Shown: positions 1 through 9,417, numbered from the stretch's first letter. The stretch is 64,000 bases of DNA from Bacteroidales bacterium (GCA_022647615.1 JALCKZ010000001.1:608178-672177); one strand, 5' to 3'. Notes: generated by a model from the letters alone, not told the origin. Translations and numbers: made by a program.

Positions 1-257
1 TCCTTTGTAAGGTCTGACTTAGTCTCTGTAACTTTTGTGGATACAAAGGCTGTAGCCAATATGCTGCAAACAATTACAATTGCTACTAGCGTCCAAGTTG
101 CTTTCTCCAGGAAATCTGCAGTTTGTCTTACTCCAAACGTCTGATTGCCAGAGGCAAAGTTGGCTGCTAATCCGCCGCCTTTATCGTTCTGTACAAGAAC
201 TATAATTGTTAAAAATATACTTGCAATAACAATGATGATAGCTAAAACGGTATACAT
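1..257 (-). CDS. secG: Preprotein translocase subunit SecG (3' end outside window)
   Basis: SecG is the small two-helix subunit of the SecYEG inner-membrane channel. The first 85 codons are visible, starting at an ATG at 257 on the minus strand and running off the window edge. The peptide begins MYTVLAIIIVIASIFLTIIV, followed by LVQNDKGGGLAANF, the conserved SecG segment after the first helix (LVQxGKGGGL in the family). A second hydrophobic helix follows at about residues 52-70. It is the last visible gene of a minus-strand run: sigma-54 activator, lptE, TPR protein, secG. The gap of 43 bases to the TPR gene fits co-transcription. The call is secure despite truncation. Confidence 0.9.
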   Translation of the reverse strand, partial: MYTVLAIIIVIASIFLTIIVLVQNDKGGGLAANFASGNQTFGVRQTADFLEKATWTLVAIVIVCSILATAFVSTKVTETKSDLTK

Positions 258-300
258 ATTCTAAAAATCTTATCTTTTTAACTTGTTGTAAATCTGTGTC

Positions 301-1110
301 TTATTTCCCCCGGCCGGAAGAAGCCTCTTTTTTAGCTTTTTCAGCCTCTTTTACAAGGGCTGCAAAGTAAGCACTTTTTTGCGGATATAGCAAAATTAGT
401 TTGGAGAAAACCTCTATAGCCTGCTCATAATAACCCTGTTGTGCATAAACCTGTCCAAGCGTTTCCGTACAAAATTCGGGATCATCAAAGTTAACTTTGC
501 CGTCGGGACCTATAGTGGAAGAGATTTTAGGACCACCTGCTGCTGAATCAGTTGCAAGGCGAGGAGCTTCTGACGGCAAACCTCCCTCTTCTTTCTCCAG
601 CTGCTCAAAATCTTCCCTGGAGAAGTAATCGCCTCCAACCGGAATATATTTTATTTTAGTCTCTACCGGACTTCCGCCGGCCCTTTCTCTCTTTGCCTCT
701 TCAATAGCTTCAGCTGCCGCAGCTTTCACATCCTCAGGCTTTTCCTCCTGCTCAACATTAATGACTTCAACAGGATTTTCTGCCTTCTCCTCCGTCTTCT
801 CTTCTGCTTGCTCCTCCGCCTGCTCTTCTTCCTTCTCGGTTATTTTCTCTTCTACCTTCTCATTCACAACAGTTTCCAGCACCTTTTCATCTGAGGGAAC
901 TATCTGAATAACTTTCTCATAGAGTCTTCCTCTGGAGGGTAGAAACACAGCCGAATGCCTCAGCTCAGTATCAAAAATTTCTCTGCTGATAGCCGCAAGC
1001 TTGAGAAGCAAAATCTCCCTGACATAAGAAAACCAAGGATACTCCGCAACGATGCCTTCCAGCTGGTCCGGCGTAAACTGCTCTATATTAGTAAAATCTA
1101 CATTCTCCAT
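301..1110 (-). CDS. TPR-containing protein of the lptE-secG locus
   Basis: A soluble protein of about 269 residues with no signal peptide. The N-terminal part is globular (MENVDFTNIEQF onward). The middle is extremely acidic and low-complexity, with Glu/Lys repeats at about residues 85-140. The C-terminus holds a single TPR-like hairpin (ETLGQVYAQQGYYEQAIEVF) ending in a Lys-rich tail. I chose the ATG at 1110 because an upstream in-frame ATG at 1143 would overlap the end of lptE by 23 bases. A TPR protein between lptE and secG is a gene order I recall from Bacteroidales. The exact role is unknown; an assembly or scaffold function near the envelope is inference. Confidence 0.7.
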   Translation of the reverse strand: MENVDFTNIEQFTPDQLEGIVAEYPWFSYVREILLLKLAAISREIFDTELRHSAVFLPSRGRLYEKVIQIVPSDEKVLETVVNEKVEEKITEKEEEQAEEQAEEKTEEKAENPVEVINVEQEEKPEDVKAAAAEAIEEAKRERAGGSPVETKIKYIPVGGDYFSREDFEQLEKEEGGLPSEAPRLATDSAAGGPKISSTIGPDGKVNFDDPEFCTETLGQVYAQQGYYEQAIEVFSKLILLYPQKSAYFAALVKEAEKAKKEASSGRGK

Positions 1111-1120
1111 ACGTAAGCCG

Positions 1121-1630
1121 CTACCAATTTGCAACCGTAGCATTAAAGATATCTTCCACCAATGTCTCTACAATCTGGTCACACAGAGCAGCTTGCACGG
1201 CATCCAAAGAATTTGTGGAGTCATAATCCTGATATGCTGCAAAAGATTTATCAAAATTCTCTTTTGGGTATTTCTCGTTCTTAAATATAATCCTGACCGT
1301 AACCGTCAGCCTGTTTTTAGATGCAACCTCCTCTGATGTAATGGCCGTAGGAGTTACCTCATAACTAGTAATATAGCCGCTTACATCCAAATCTCCCCCA
1401 TCCGTAACCATATCCAATTTTGTAAGATGTCTATACTTGTCCTGCAAAGTTTGAGTCATCTGATTTGACAATGCCGGGTTCACCTGCATTGCCTTGTTTT
1501 CTATAGTATGCACGGTTATAGATTTTACATCAGGCGCAATGGAAGTCCCGGAAAATGAATATATTCCACAACCTGTCGCGATTAATGAAATAATCAGTGC
1601 CGTCAATATATGATACTTTTTTATCCTCAT
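1121..1630 (-). CDS. lptE: LPS-assembly lipoprotein LptE
   Basis: LptE is the outer-membrane lipoprotein that plugs LptD during lipopolysaccharide insertion. The 169-residue product has an N-terminal signal with a lipobox (LIATGC, Cys at about residue 21) followed by GIYSFSGTS, the usual start of Bacteroidetes LptE-like proteins. The body has the expected small alpha/beta domain (VKSITVHTIEN, later LTVTVRIIFKNEK). The start codon overlaps the upstream sigma-54 activator stop by 4 bases, implying translational coupling. A CTGTCGCGA motif lies in the signal-peptide codons at 1573-1581. lptC is about 55 kb away in this window, so the export pathway genes are dispersed. Confidence 0.8.
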   Translation of the reverse strand: MRIKKYHILTALIISLIATGCGIYSFSGTSIAPDVKSITVHTIENKAMQVNPALSNQMTQTLQDKYRHLTKLDMVTDGGDLDVSGYITSYEVTPTAITSEEVASKNRLTVTVRIIFKNEKYPKENFDKSFAAYQDYDSTNSLDAVQAALCDQIVETLVEDIFNATVANW

Positions 1631-2874
1631 TTTTCCAGATGTAATTCTTTAATTTTTCTGTAAAGGGTTCTCTCAGAAATTCCCAGCTCTGCCGCCGCTG
1701 CTTTCCTTCTTCCCCTATGCTTTTCCAGACACTTCTTAATTAGCTCTGCATTAACGGCATGCAGAGAGTAATCCTCTTTAACCTCAGAATATTCTTTCTC
1801 TTCCGGCTCAGGCGCAGTATCTTTTTTATTCACGATAGTTGTTCCTTGTATAGGAGATGCGTTTACTATTACCCCCTCATCGGCATTCACAACATTGCCC
1901 GCATCCTCAGGATTTTCCACGATGCCGGAAGTCAAATGAGAGCCGGTATAACCATCTGATAAAGAGGCTATTTTACTCTTCAATGAATCTACTTCCTGCT
2001 TAAGAGAGAATATCATTTTATAGAGAACATCCCTGTCATTTATCAAGCTCTCCTTATCTGCCTCGCTCTTTAAAATTGGAAGAGTCTCCGGTCCGTCCTT
2101 TGGCAAATATTTCTGAAGCGCATCTGCGGTAATGTTCCTATCTACTTCCAGCACAGACATTTGCTCAGCCACATTTTTTAGCTGACGAACATTGCCGGGC
2201 CAGCGATAAGATGTAAGCAAAACCTGCGCATCATGATTAAGCTTTAGAACAGGCATATTGTACTTCTCTGCAAAATCCAGAACAAACTTCCTGAATAACA
2301 AGAATATATCTCCTTTTCTAGTTCTCAGAGGAGGCAGCGTTATTGGGACGGTATTTAATCTGTAATATAAATCATCTCTGAATTTTCCTAGCTTACAAGC
2401 ATTTACAAGATTTACATTAGTTGCCGCCACAACGCGCACATTGGTTTTCTGAACTTTTGAAGAGCCTACTTTCATAAACTCTCCGCTCTGCAAAACTCTA
2501 AGCAACCTCACTTGCGTCGCAAGCGGAAGCTCCGCCACTTCATCCAAAAAAATAGTACCGCCGTCGGCGACCTCAAAATATCCTTTCCTTGTCTCGTTCG
2601 CCCCTGTGAATGAACCTTTCTCATGTCCGAAAAGTTCAGAATCAATTGTTCCTTCCGGAATTGCTCCGCAGTTAACTGCTATGTAAGAGGCATGCTTGCG
2701 CGGACTGTTCTGATGAATTATCTGAGGTATGACCTCCTTTCCTACGCCGCTCTCTCCATAAACAACGACAGATAAATCAGTTCCTGCAACTTGCATGGCA
2801 ATATCCAATGCTCTGTTAAGCGCGGGGTCATCGCCAATTATGTCAAACCTAGATTTTAAACTTTGAAGCTCCAT
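1627..2874 (-). CDS. Sigma-54-dependent transcriptional activator without receiver domain
   Basis: A bacterial enhancer-binding protein of about 415 residues made of an AAA+ sigma-54 interaction domain and a Fis-type helix-turn-helix. Visible motifs, numbered from the upstream ATG at 2880, are Walker A GESGVGKE (42-49), the sigma-54 contact loop GSFTGA (89-94, Ser replacing the usual Ala of GAFTGA), Walker B TIFLDE (to 114), and an arginine-finger region WPGNVRQLKN. The last 35 residues (RKAAAAELGISERTLYRKI) are the DNA-binding helices. There is no N-terminal receiver or GAF domain, so the activation signal is not encoded here. A poorly conserved acidic linker spans about 270-370. It overlaps lptE by 4 bases. 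The start may be the ATG at 2880 or 2874. Confidence 0.88.
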   Translation of the reverse strand: MELQSLKSRFDIIGDDPALNRALDIAMQVAGTDLSVVVYGESGVGKEVIPQIIHQNSPRKHASYIAVNCGAIPEGTIDSELFGHEKGSFTGANETRKGYFEVADGGTIFLDEVAELPLATQVRLLRVLQSGEFMKVGSSKVQKTNVRVVAATNVNLVNACKLGKFRDDLYYRLNTVPITLPPLRTRKGDIFLLFRKFVLDFAEKYNMPVLKLNHDAQVLLTSYRWPGNVRQLKNVAEQMSVLEVDRNITADALQKYLPKDGPETLPILKSEADKESLINDRDVLYKMIFSLKQEVDSLKSKIASLSDGYTGSHLTSGIVENPEDAGNVVNADEGVIVNASPIQGTTIVNKKDTAPEPEEKEYSEVKEDYSLHAVNAELIKKCLEKHRGRRKAAAAELGISERTLYRKIKELHLEK

Positions 2875-2944
2875 TAACATTCCTCCTTCTTGCGGCTATT
2901 CTTCCTATCTTCACGTTTACTGCAATATCACTGCCGCCAATGCA

Positions 2945-2952
2945 CAAAGTTA
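2945..2952 (-). promoter_or_regulatory. Promoter -7 box for the sigma-54 activator operon
   Basis: Reads TAACTTTG on the minus strand, matching the Bacteroidetes sigma-ABfr -7 consensus TAnnTTTG. It lies about 65 bases before the activator start. No convincing -33 TTTG was seen. Confidence 0.5.
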
Positions 2953-2974
2953 AAAAAAACTGACAATTTTTCAG

Positions 2975-2982
2975 TACATTTG
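2975..2982 (+). promoter_or_regulatory. Promoter -7 box for kdsB
   Basis: TACATTTG on the plus strand, 57 bases before the kdsB ATG, matching TAnnTTTG. Together with the box at 2945-2952 it makes a compact divergent promoter region. Confidence 0.5.
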
Positions 2983-3039
2983 TGAATTACGTGGCTTCTG
3001 CGGGCATTTTCCGCAAGCACATTATAGAAATACCTGAAC

Positions 3040-3795
3040 ATGAGAAATGTAATTGCAATAATACCTGCACGTTATGCGTCAACAAGATTCCCGGGCAAGC
3101 CGCTTGCAATGGTAAACGGAGTCCCAATGATAGTCAGAGTTGTGCGTCAGGCAGAAAAAGTCTTTAAAGACGTTTGCGTCGCCACAGATGATGAGAGAAT
3201 TTTCAATAAGGTGCTGGAAATGGGAGGAAAAGCTGTGATGACATCCGCGTCTCATAGCAGCGGAACGGACAGATGTTTGGAAGCATTGACCAAGTATCAA
3301 GCTGAAAGCGGCAAGATATTTGACGTAATTATTAATGTGCAGGGGGATGAGCCTTATATTAGGCCGGAACAACTAAAGAGGCTTATTGATTGCTTTGATG
3401 ATGAGAAGGTTGAAATAGCAACCTTGGTAAAAAAGTGTGGCAGTGTCAAAGAAGTCAATGATCCAAACAGGCCAAAAGTCGTCATAGATAAAGATTGGAA
3501 CGCGCTTTACTTTAGCAGATCTGTAATTCCTTTTTTCCGTGGTGGAGAACTAAGTGATGAGATTGTGAAAAACGGGAAATATTATTTGCACATCGGGCTT
3601 TATGGCTATACAGCCAAGGCGTTGAGTGCAATATGCGCTATGCCTCAGGGAGTTCTGGAAAAAACAGAAAAACTGGAGCAGCTAAGATGGCTGGAGAACG
3701 GATATAAAATCAGAGTTGCAGAGAGCAATTATGAGTCATATTCCGTAGATACGCAGGAAGATTTGGACAGACTTAACAAAATGAATATAGAATAG
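3040..3795 (+). CDS. kdsB: 3-deoxy-manno-octulosonate cytidylyltransferase (CMP-KDO synthetase)
   Basis: KdsB activates KDO with CTP to CMP-KDO for the lipopolysaccharide inner core. The 251-residue product is full length for the family. It starts MRNVIAIIPARYASTRFPGK, the nucleotide-binding signature (IPARxxSxRxPGKPL). It continues with VATDDERI, SGTDRCLEA, INVQGDEP (the metal-binding region) and IGLYGY near the C-terminus. The ATG at 3040 directly begins the conserved core, so the start is well supported. It is divergent from the sigma-54/lptE operon, so two lipopolysaccharide genes share one promoter region. Confidence 0.95.
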   Translation: MRNVIAIIPARYASTRFPGKPLAMVNGVPMIVRVVRQAEKVFKDVCVATDDERIFNKVLEMGGKAVMTSASHSSGTDRCLEALTKYQAESGKIFDVIINVQGDEPYIRPEQLKRLIDCFDDEKVEIATLVKKCGSVKEVNDPNRPKVVIDKDWNALYFSRSVIPFFRGGELSDEIVKNGKYYLHIGLYGYTAKALSAICAMPQGVLEKTEKLEQLRWLENGYKIRVAESNYESYSVDTQEDLDRLNKMNIE

Positions 3796-3837
3796 TCTAA
3801 TTTGCTATAACAGCAGAATGGTGACCCGGTCCAACAA

Positions 3838-3846
3838 CTATCGGGA
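3838..3846 (+). repeat. CTRTCGSGA motif copy upstream of the OmpA/TPR gene
   Basis: CTATCGGGA in the 91-base gap between kdsB and the next gene. It is one of the intergenic members of the iterated motif family described in the findings. Confidence 0.5.
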
Positions 3847-3886
3847 AAGAAAAATATTTGTTTAATTAATTAATTATAAAAGAGTT

Positions 3887-5545
3887 ATGAAAAGGTTTCT
3901 AAAGTATGCAGGCATTGTTGTTCTAGCTGCGCTTACGACTTTCTGCGCTAATCCGGAGAAGATGGCCAAAATGGCGAGCATGGTTAAGACAAGCTGCAAT
4001 CCAAAAGTTCTTGAATGTGTTGCCGGTCAAATTAAGGCTACATATTCTGTCACTTTCCCTGCAAAATATTTTTTGCAGAAGGCAAAATTAAAAATTACCC
4101 CGGTACTTGTTTATGATGGTGGAGAGATGGTTGGAGAGGATTATTGGTTGCAAGGAGATAAAGTAAATGATAATTATGCAGTTGTATCTTATGCAAATGG
4201 CGGCACTTTTAGCAGAAGCGTTGTATTCCCTTATAAAGAGGGCGTAGAGAAAGCTCATCTGGAACTTAGAGCTACCGTTTACAATGTTAATAAGACAAAG
4301 TCTTATAAATATCCTGCTGCATTTAAGATTGCCGACGGAACAAATTGCACATATATGCTTGCAAAGACTTCCGGAGATCCTTCTTTTGAGAATGATAATT
4401 ATCAGAAAGAGAATACCATCACAAAAGAGGCTCAGATTCTTTATGATATAAACAAGGCTGATGTTAAGAAGGGCAGACTTAACTCCAAGGAAATTAAGGA
4501 GTTTGAAAAATTCTTAAAGGAAGCAAAAGCAGATTCAACCAAGACTATTGAGTCAAGCTCAATTATCGGATATGCATCACCTGACGGACCGGAGGCAAAA
4601 AATAATACTCTTTCCAACGAGCGTGCAAATTCTGCAAAAAAGGCTTATGAGAAAAATATTGCAAAGGATGCAAGAGTTAATGTCCCTGTAGAACTATCAG
4701 AAAAGGGAGAGGATTGGGAAGGTTTCCAGCAGATGGTACAAAACTCAAACATAGAGGATAAAGACCTTATTATAAGAGTATTGTCTATGTATTCAGATCC
4801 TGCTGTAAGAGAGCGCGAGATTAGAAATATGTCTAATGTTTTCCAGACCTTGAAGAGCAAAGTTCTTCCTCAGCTAAGACGCAGCAGAATGGTTGCAAAT
4901 GTTGTTAAGAAGAATTTCTCTGATGACCAGCTTAAACAGATGGTTAAAAATAATGATGACCGTTTGGATGAAGAGGCTTTGCTTTATTCTGCTACTCTGA
5001 CAAAGAACAGAAAAGAGAAAGCTGAAATTTATCAGAAGGCAGCCGATAAATACAATAGCAGCCGCGCTTATAACAACTTGGCAGCTATGGCATTGCAGGA
5101 AGGCAAAACAAACGACGCAGAGAATTATCTAAGCAAGATGTCTGAACAAACTCCTTCTTATTATAACAATATGGGAGTTGTAGAACTTCAGAAGAAAAAT
5201 TATGATAAGGCTTCTGAGTATTTTGCAAAGGCAAACAGTTCAGAATCTAAAGAGAACCAGGGAGCAATTGATATTCTTAATGGCAACTATGCAAAAGCTG
5301 CACAAGAGCTAGAGGGAACAAAGTGCTACAACAATGGTCTTGCAAAGATTCTTAACAATGACCTTGACGGAGCACAGTCTGTTCTAAAGGATGAAAAATG
5401 CCCTAATCAATCTTATCTAAGAGCCATCGTAGCAGCCCGCAAGGGAGATGCAACAACTTGCGAGAATGAACTTGCAAAGGCTTACAAGATGAAGAAATAT
5501 GAGCAGCGCGCAGAGAAGGATATTGAATTTGCCGCTATGAGGTAA
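3887..5545 (+). CDS. OmpA-like/TPR envelope protein
   Basis: A secreted protein of 552 residues with an N-terminal export signal (VVLAALTTFCAN; Cys20 could be lipidated, though the lipobox is imperfect). Residues about 30-190 form an all-beta region I do not recognise. Residues about 180-270 resemble an OmpA C-terminal peptidoglycan-binding domain: IIGYASPDGPEAKNN followed by LSNERANSAKKAY matches the NxxLSxxRA signature. The C-terminal half (about 365-550) is TPR-like (YNNLAAMALQEGKTNDAENY, YYNNMGVVELQKKNYDKA). The likely role is linking the outer membrane to peptidoglycan or acting as a scaffold. It is a single gene followed by a strong terminator. Confidence 0.75.
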   Translation: MKRFLKYAGIVVLAALTTFCANPEKMAKMASMVKTSCNPKVLECVAGQIKATYSVTFPAKYFLQKAKLKITPVLVYDGGEMVGEDYWLQGDKVNDNYAVVSYANGGTFSRSVVFPYKEGVEKAHLELRATVYNVNKTKSYKYPAAFKIADGTNCTYMLAKTSGDPSFENDNYQKENTITKEAQILYDINKADVKKGRLNSKEIKEFEKFLKEAKADSTKTIESSSIIGYASPDGPEAKNNTLSNERANSAKKAYEKNIAKDARVNVPVELSEKGEDWEGFQQMVQNSNIEDKDLIIRVLSMYSDPAVREREIRNMSNVFQTLKSKVLPQLRRSRMVANVVKKNFSDDQLKQMVKNNDDRLDEEALLYSATLTKNRKEKAEIYQKAADKYNSSRAYNNLAAMALQEGKTNDAENYLSKMSEQTPSYYNNMGVVELQKKNYDKASEYFAKANSSESKENQGAIDILNGNYAKAAQELEGTKCYNNGLAKILNNDLDGAQSVLKDEKCPNQSYLRAIVAARKGDATTCENELAKAYKMKKYEQRAEKDIEFAAMR

Positions 5546-5564
5546 ATCACTACCCAAACATATT

Positions 5565-5594
5565 AAAAAAGCCGGTTTAAAAGCCGGCTTTTTT
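5565..5594 (+). terminator. Rho-independent terminator after the OmpA/TPR gene
   Basis: AAAAAAGCCGG pairs with CCGGCTTTTTT around an 8-base loop, a GC core followed by T residues, 20 bases after the stop codon. Confidence 0.85.
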
Positions 5595-5607
5595 ATTCCC
5601 CTTTTCT

Positions 5608-5615
5608 TACCTTTG
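5608..5615 (+). promoter_or_regulatory. Promoter -7 box placed for a leaderless transcript
   Basis: TACCTTTG matches TAnnTTTG, and its last base is only 6 bases before the A of the ATG at 5621. A start site 5-7 bases downstream would coincide with the start codon. Confidence 0.5.
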
Positions 5616-5620
5616 TCTAA

Positions 5621-7078
5621 ATGGATAACACCTACAAACACAATCTGGTCCTTTTTACAGACACATTTCCTTATGGGGCGGCAGAGACTTTTCTCGCAGA
5701 CGAACTGCCTTATGTAGCGGCGCGTTTTGATAGAGTTATCATTTATCCTCTTTATATCCCGACAGAATCTCATGCCAGGCAAATGCCTGCCAATGTAGAA
5801 GTTAAAGAACCTCTGCTCTCTTTTAACCATAAGAGCAAATTGGGCTTGATTAACCACGGACTATTCTGCGGGGCTCCGTTTTTCTTTGCAACAAAAGAAT
5901 TTTTCAGCCGCGCAGTATGCGGTTTAAATATCCCGCCTGCAGGCAAATATATGATTGGGAAAAAGGCTGGATTCTTTAGAAGAATTTGGCTTTTCTGTGA
6001 TTACTTTTTTATGCTCCGCAGCATATTGGGGAATAAGCCGCTAATGGAACGCATTGTAAGAGAATGTTCTATGGCTGACGTTCTATATTTCTACTGGGGA
6101 GATAAATCTGCATTAATCACTCCGTTCTTAAAGAAAAAATTGGAAGGCGCAACTTCCATAATGCCAAAAGTATTTGTAAGATTCCACGGGTCAGATATTT
6201 ATGAAAGGGCAAAGGGATATCTTCCATTTAGGGAGATGCTTTATCCTTCTATAGATTGCGCCGTACCAATCTCTTACGACGGCGCACATTACATCCAAAA
6301 GAATTACAAACATCAGCCTAAGCTGGTAGAGACTTTTCATTTGGGAAGCTCCAACACAGATGAGAAATTTGCAAATCTTATGGGACGTCTCCCGGGGGTT
6401 TTTGAAATTGTCAGCTGTTCTAATGTAATTGAGCTTAAGAGAGTTGATATGATTGCAGAGGCAATAAAACTTATTGCGGATGATTCTGCGCTAGTTAAAA
6501 AAATCAGAGAAAAAAGAGCTTCCGAGGGGATGAAATTTACTGGAATTCATTGGACTCATTTTGGAGGAGGCCCGCTGCTGGAGGATTTAAAAAACAAATG
6601 CGTTAAATATTTTAACAAAAATGTCAGCGCAGAAAAAAATGATACTGTAGCAGAAAGTAAAAATTCTGCTGTCTCAAATACTGATTCAATATCTGTAATA
6701 GTGAATTTGCGCGGCCCTGTTGAGCACTCAAAAGTACTTGAATATTACAGAGATAATGGCGCCAATTTATTTGTTTTGGTAAGCCGCACGGAGGGTGTTC
6801 CGGTCTCTATAATGGAAGCATTCTCTTATGGTATCCCGGTTATTGCAACAAATGTTGGAGGCGTTTCTGAGATGTTTAGAAATTGCCCTGTCGGATATCT
6901 TGTAGATGCGGCGCAAACTCCGGAAACTCTTAAAGATTACATTGTAAAATACATCTTGCTCCCTAAGGAAGAGCAGATTGCAATACAAAACAATGCCCGC
7001 GCAAATTGGGAAGAGAACTGGAATGCCGAGAAAAATTTCTCCGGTTTTGCTGATGAACTTATAAATACCGTTAACTAG
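5621..7078 (+). CDS. Glycosyltransferase family 4 protein
   Basis: A predicted cytoplasmic GT-B glycosyltransferase of 485 residues. The N-terminal acceptor domain starts NLVLFTDTFPYGAAETFLADE, with the Gly-Ala rich loop typical of GT4 enzymes. The C-terminal donor domain has SCSNVIELKRVDMIAEAI and, near residue 390, the EX7E motif EGVPVSIME followed by AFSYGIPVIATNVGG. Between them, at about 335-360, lies a low-complexity Asn/Ser-rich insert without family conservation. The sugar donor and product cannot be read from sequence; envelope polysaccharide synthesis is likely. It lies 75 bases after the preceding terminator with its own promoter box, so it is an independent unit. An overlapping antisense reading frame was ignored. 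Confidence 0.82.
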   Translation: MDNTYKHNLVLFTDTFPYGAAETFLADELPYVAARFDRVIIYPLYIPTESHARQMPANVEVKEPLLSFNHKSKLGLINHGLFCGAPFFFATKEFFSRAVCGLNIPPAGKYMIGKKAGFFRRIWLFCDYFFMLRSILGNKPLMERIVRECSMADVLYFYWGDKSALITPFLKKKLEGATSIMPKVFVRFHGSDIYERAKGYLPFREMLYPSIDCAVPISYDGAHYIQKNYKHQPKLVETFHLGSSNTDEKFANLMGRLPGVFEIVSCSNVIELKRVDMIAEAIKLIADDSALVKKIREKRASEGMKFTGIHWTHFGGGPLLEDLKNKCVKYFNKNVSAEKNDTVAESKNSAVSNTDSISVIVNLRGPVEHSKVLEYYRDNGANLFVLVSRTEGVPVSIMEAFSYGIPVIATNVGGVSEMFRNCPVGYLVDAAQTPETLKDYIVKYILLPKEEQIAIQNNARANWEENWNAEKNFSGFADELINTVN

Positions 7079-7110
7079 TCATTCGCCCATAAGAGAGAAC
7101 CTCTGCACTT

Positions 7111-7599
7111 ATGAAAATAGAAAAGGCTTCTATAGAGAACTTAAAAGAGCTGATGCCAATTTTTGCCCGCGCCAGAAATTTTATGGCCGGCACCGGAAAT
7201 CCCAATCAGTGGATTAACGGATACCCAACGGAAGCGCTTATCTCAGAGGATATTGCTAAAGGACACTGTTTCATCTGCCGGACAGATGACGGTCACATTG
7301 CAGCAGCTTTTATTTTCATAATCGGAGATGACCCAACTTATACGGTGATTGAGAATGGAAAATGGTTAAACGATAAACCTTACGGAGTAATTCATCGCCT
7401 TGCATCTGATGGCACCCAAAAAGGAATTGCAGACTTTTGCATAAACTGGTGCTTTAATAAAATCAATAATCTGCGCGTAGATACTCACGCAGATAACAAG
7501 GTGATGCAAAGCATATTAAAAAAGCAAAACTTTAAATATTGCGGCATTATTTACACCCATAACGGAACTGCAAGACTTGCTTTTCAGAAAACTCTCTGA
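7111..7599 (+). CDS. GNAT-family N-acetyltransferase
   Basis: A 162-residue protein with the GCN5-related acetyltransferase fold. It opens MKIEKASIENLKELMPIF, has a central strand AAAFIFIIGDDPTY, then VIHRLASDGTQKGIADF (equivalent of motif A that binds acetyl-CoA). It ends with RVDTHADNKVMQSILKKQNFKYCG, the family's NxxxxxLYxKxGF-like C-terminal motif. The canonical Q/RxxGxG/A appears as DGTQKGIA. The substrate is unknown. It follows the glycosyltransferase by 32 bases and may be co-transcribed. It converges on lepA. Confidence 0.8.
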   Translation: MKIEKASIENLKELMPIFARARNFMAGTGNPNQWINGYPTEALISEDIAKGHCFICRTDDGHIAAAFIFIIGDDPTYTVIENGKWLNDKPYGVIHRLASDGTQKGIADFCINWCFNKINNLRVDTHADNKVMQSILKKQNFKYCGIIYTHNGTARLAFQKTL

Positions 7600-7622
7600 T
7601 TATTTTTGCGGCTAATTTTTTA

Positions 7623-7631
7623 TCCCGACAG
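7623..7631 (-). repeat. Intergenic CTGTCGGGA motif copy
   Basis: TCCCGACAG on the plus strand, in the 33-base gap between the convergent GNAT and lepA genes, 2 bases from the lepA stop. Confidence 0.5.
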
Positions 7632-7632
7632 T

Positions 7633-9417
7633 TTATATTTTCAGCACGGCCATAAATGCAGACTGAGGCACCTGAACTTGTCCTACCTGCCTCATTCTCC
7701 TCTTTCCTTTCTTCTGTTTCTCAAGCAGTTTGCGCTTTCTGGTAATATCACCTCCGTAACATTTTGCAGTTACATCTTTGCGGACCTGACGGACAGTTTC
7801 ACGCGCAATAATTTTAGCACCTATCGCAGCTTGAATTGCAATATCAAACTGTTGTCTTGGGATAAGGTCTTTTAATTTCTCGCACATCTTGCGGCCAAAG
7901 TCATAAGCATGAGCGCGGTGAGTTAGAGAAGATAACGCATCTACAGGTTCTCCGTTAAGCAGAATATCCAGTTTTACCAAATCTGCGTCTCTGAAATCTA
8001 TTATGTGGTAATCAAATGATGCATAGCCTTTTGAGATAGACTTTAACTTATCATAAAAATCAAAAACTATCTCAGACAGCGGCATATCAAAATTAAGTTC
8101 AACTCTATCTGTCGTGATAAAATGCTGACTTACCAAAGTGCCTCTTTTGTCCAGGCACAACTTCATGATTGGTCCAAAAAATTCCGCCTTTGAAATTACC
8201 TGCGCTCTGATGTATGGCTCCTCTATATGATCAATCAAAGTCTCCTCCGGAAGACCGGAAGGGTTATGCACATCTACAACCTCTCCGCTAGTGGTATACA
8301 CTTTAAATGAGACGTTTGGAACGGTTGTAATGCAGTCCATGTTGAACTCGCGGAACAATCTCTCCTGCACAATTTCCAAATGCAGCAGCCCCAAAAATCC
8401 GCAGCGGAAACCAAAGCCCAAAGCCAAAGAACTCTCCGGTTCAAAGACCAAAGAGGCATCATTAAGCTGTAATTTTTCCAATGAAACTTTTAGGTTGTCA
8501 TACTCGTCCGTCTCCACGGGATAAACTCCCGCAAACAACATCGGCTTTACCTCTTCAAACCCTGCAATTGCTTTTGTACAAGGATTTTCCACTGATGTTA
8601 TAGTATCACCTACTTTAACCTCAACCGCACTTTTTATTCCGCTGATTATATAGCCAACGTTACCTGTTCCAATTTCATCTTTCGGCTGCAGCTTCATCCC
8701 CATTACTCCAACTTCATCCGCTGTATACTCTGTTCCCGCGTTAACAAATTTAACTCTTTCTCCTTTGTGAATAGAGCCGCATTCTACTTTGTAATAAGCA
8801 ATTATACCTCTGAAGGAATTAAACACGGAGTCAAATATCAGAGCCTGCAGCGGAGCATTGGGATCTCCTTTAGGAGCCGGCACTCTCTTTACGATAGCCT
8901 CCAAAATTTCCGGTACTCCCTGCCCCGTCTTTGCACTGGCAAAAAGCACATCCTCCGTCTTGCAGCCAATCAGATTGACAATTTGGTCTCTAACTACCTC
9001 CGGTTCAGCGGCATCCATATCTATCTTATTCACCACGGGGATAATTTCCAAATCATGTTCAAGCGCCAGATACAAATTGGAAATTGTCTGAGCCTGAATG
9101 CCCTGCGTTGCATCAACAACCAGCAAAGCTCCCTCTGAGGAGGCTATTGAACGGGAAACTTCATAAGAAAAATCCACATGTCCCGGAGTATCAAGCAGAT
9201 TAAGGATATAACCCTTGCCGCCGCTCTGATATTGCATTTGCACGGCATGACTTTTAATAGTGATGCCCTTCTCTTTCTCCAAGTCCATGGAATCCAGCAC
9301 CTGGCTCTCCATCTCTCTGTCTGTCACCGTATGAGTAGCCTCAAGCATCCTGTCAGCCAAGGTACTTTTACCGTGATCTATGTGCGCAATAATGCAGAAA
9401 TTTCTAATATTATCCAT
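7633..9417 (-). CDS. lepA: Elongation factor 4 (LepA)
   Basis: LepA is a ribosome-associated translational GTPase that affects initiation and back-translocation. The 594-residue protein starts [20 protein letters not shown], which holds the G1 P-loop. It continues with DTPGHVDF (G3, catalytic His retained), NKID (G4) and the LepA-specific C-terminal domain ending [13 protein letters not shown]. The reading frame extends upstream to 9462, but a promoter -7 box sits at 9460-9467 and family members start at MDNIRN, so I chose the ATG at 9417. Length is normal for the family. It is divergent from the transketolase pair and convergent with the GNAT gene. Confidence 0.97.
   Translation of the reverse strand: MDNIRNFCIIAHIDHGKSTLADRMLEATHTVTDREMESQVLDSMDLEKEKGITIKSHAVQMQYQSGGKGYILNLLDTPGHVDFSYEVSRSIASSEGALLVVDATQGIQAQTISNLYLALEHDLEIIPVVNKIDMDAAEPEVVRDQIVNLIGCKTEDVLFASAKTGQGVPEILEAIVKRVPAPKGDPNAPLQALIFDSVFNSFRGIIAYYKVECGSIHKGERVKFVNAGTEYTADEVGVMGMKLQPKDEIGTGNVGYIISGIKSAVEVKVGDTITSVENPCTKAIAGFEEVKPMLFAGVYPVETDEYDNLKVSLEKLQLNDASLVFEPESSLALGFGFRCGFLGLLHLEIVQERLFREFNMDCITTVPNVSFKVYTTSGEVVDVHNPSGLPEETLIDHIEEPYIRAQVISKAEFFGPIMKLCLDKRGTLVSQHFITTDRVELNFDMPLSEIVFDFYDKLKSISKGYASFDYHIIDFRDADLVKLDILLNGEPVDALSSLTHRAHAYDFGRKMCEKLKDLIPRQQFDIAIQAAIGAKIIARETVRQVRKDVTAKCYGGDITRKRKLLEKQKKGKRRMRQVGQVQVPQSAFMAVLKI

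Noticed and set aside
5417..5857. Antisense reading frame across the terminator region and the glycosyltransferase start
   Set aside because: It crosses a strong terminator and a promoter and resembles no known protein.
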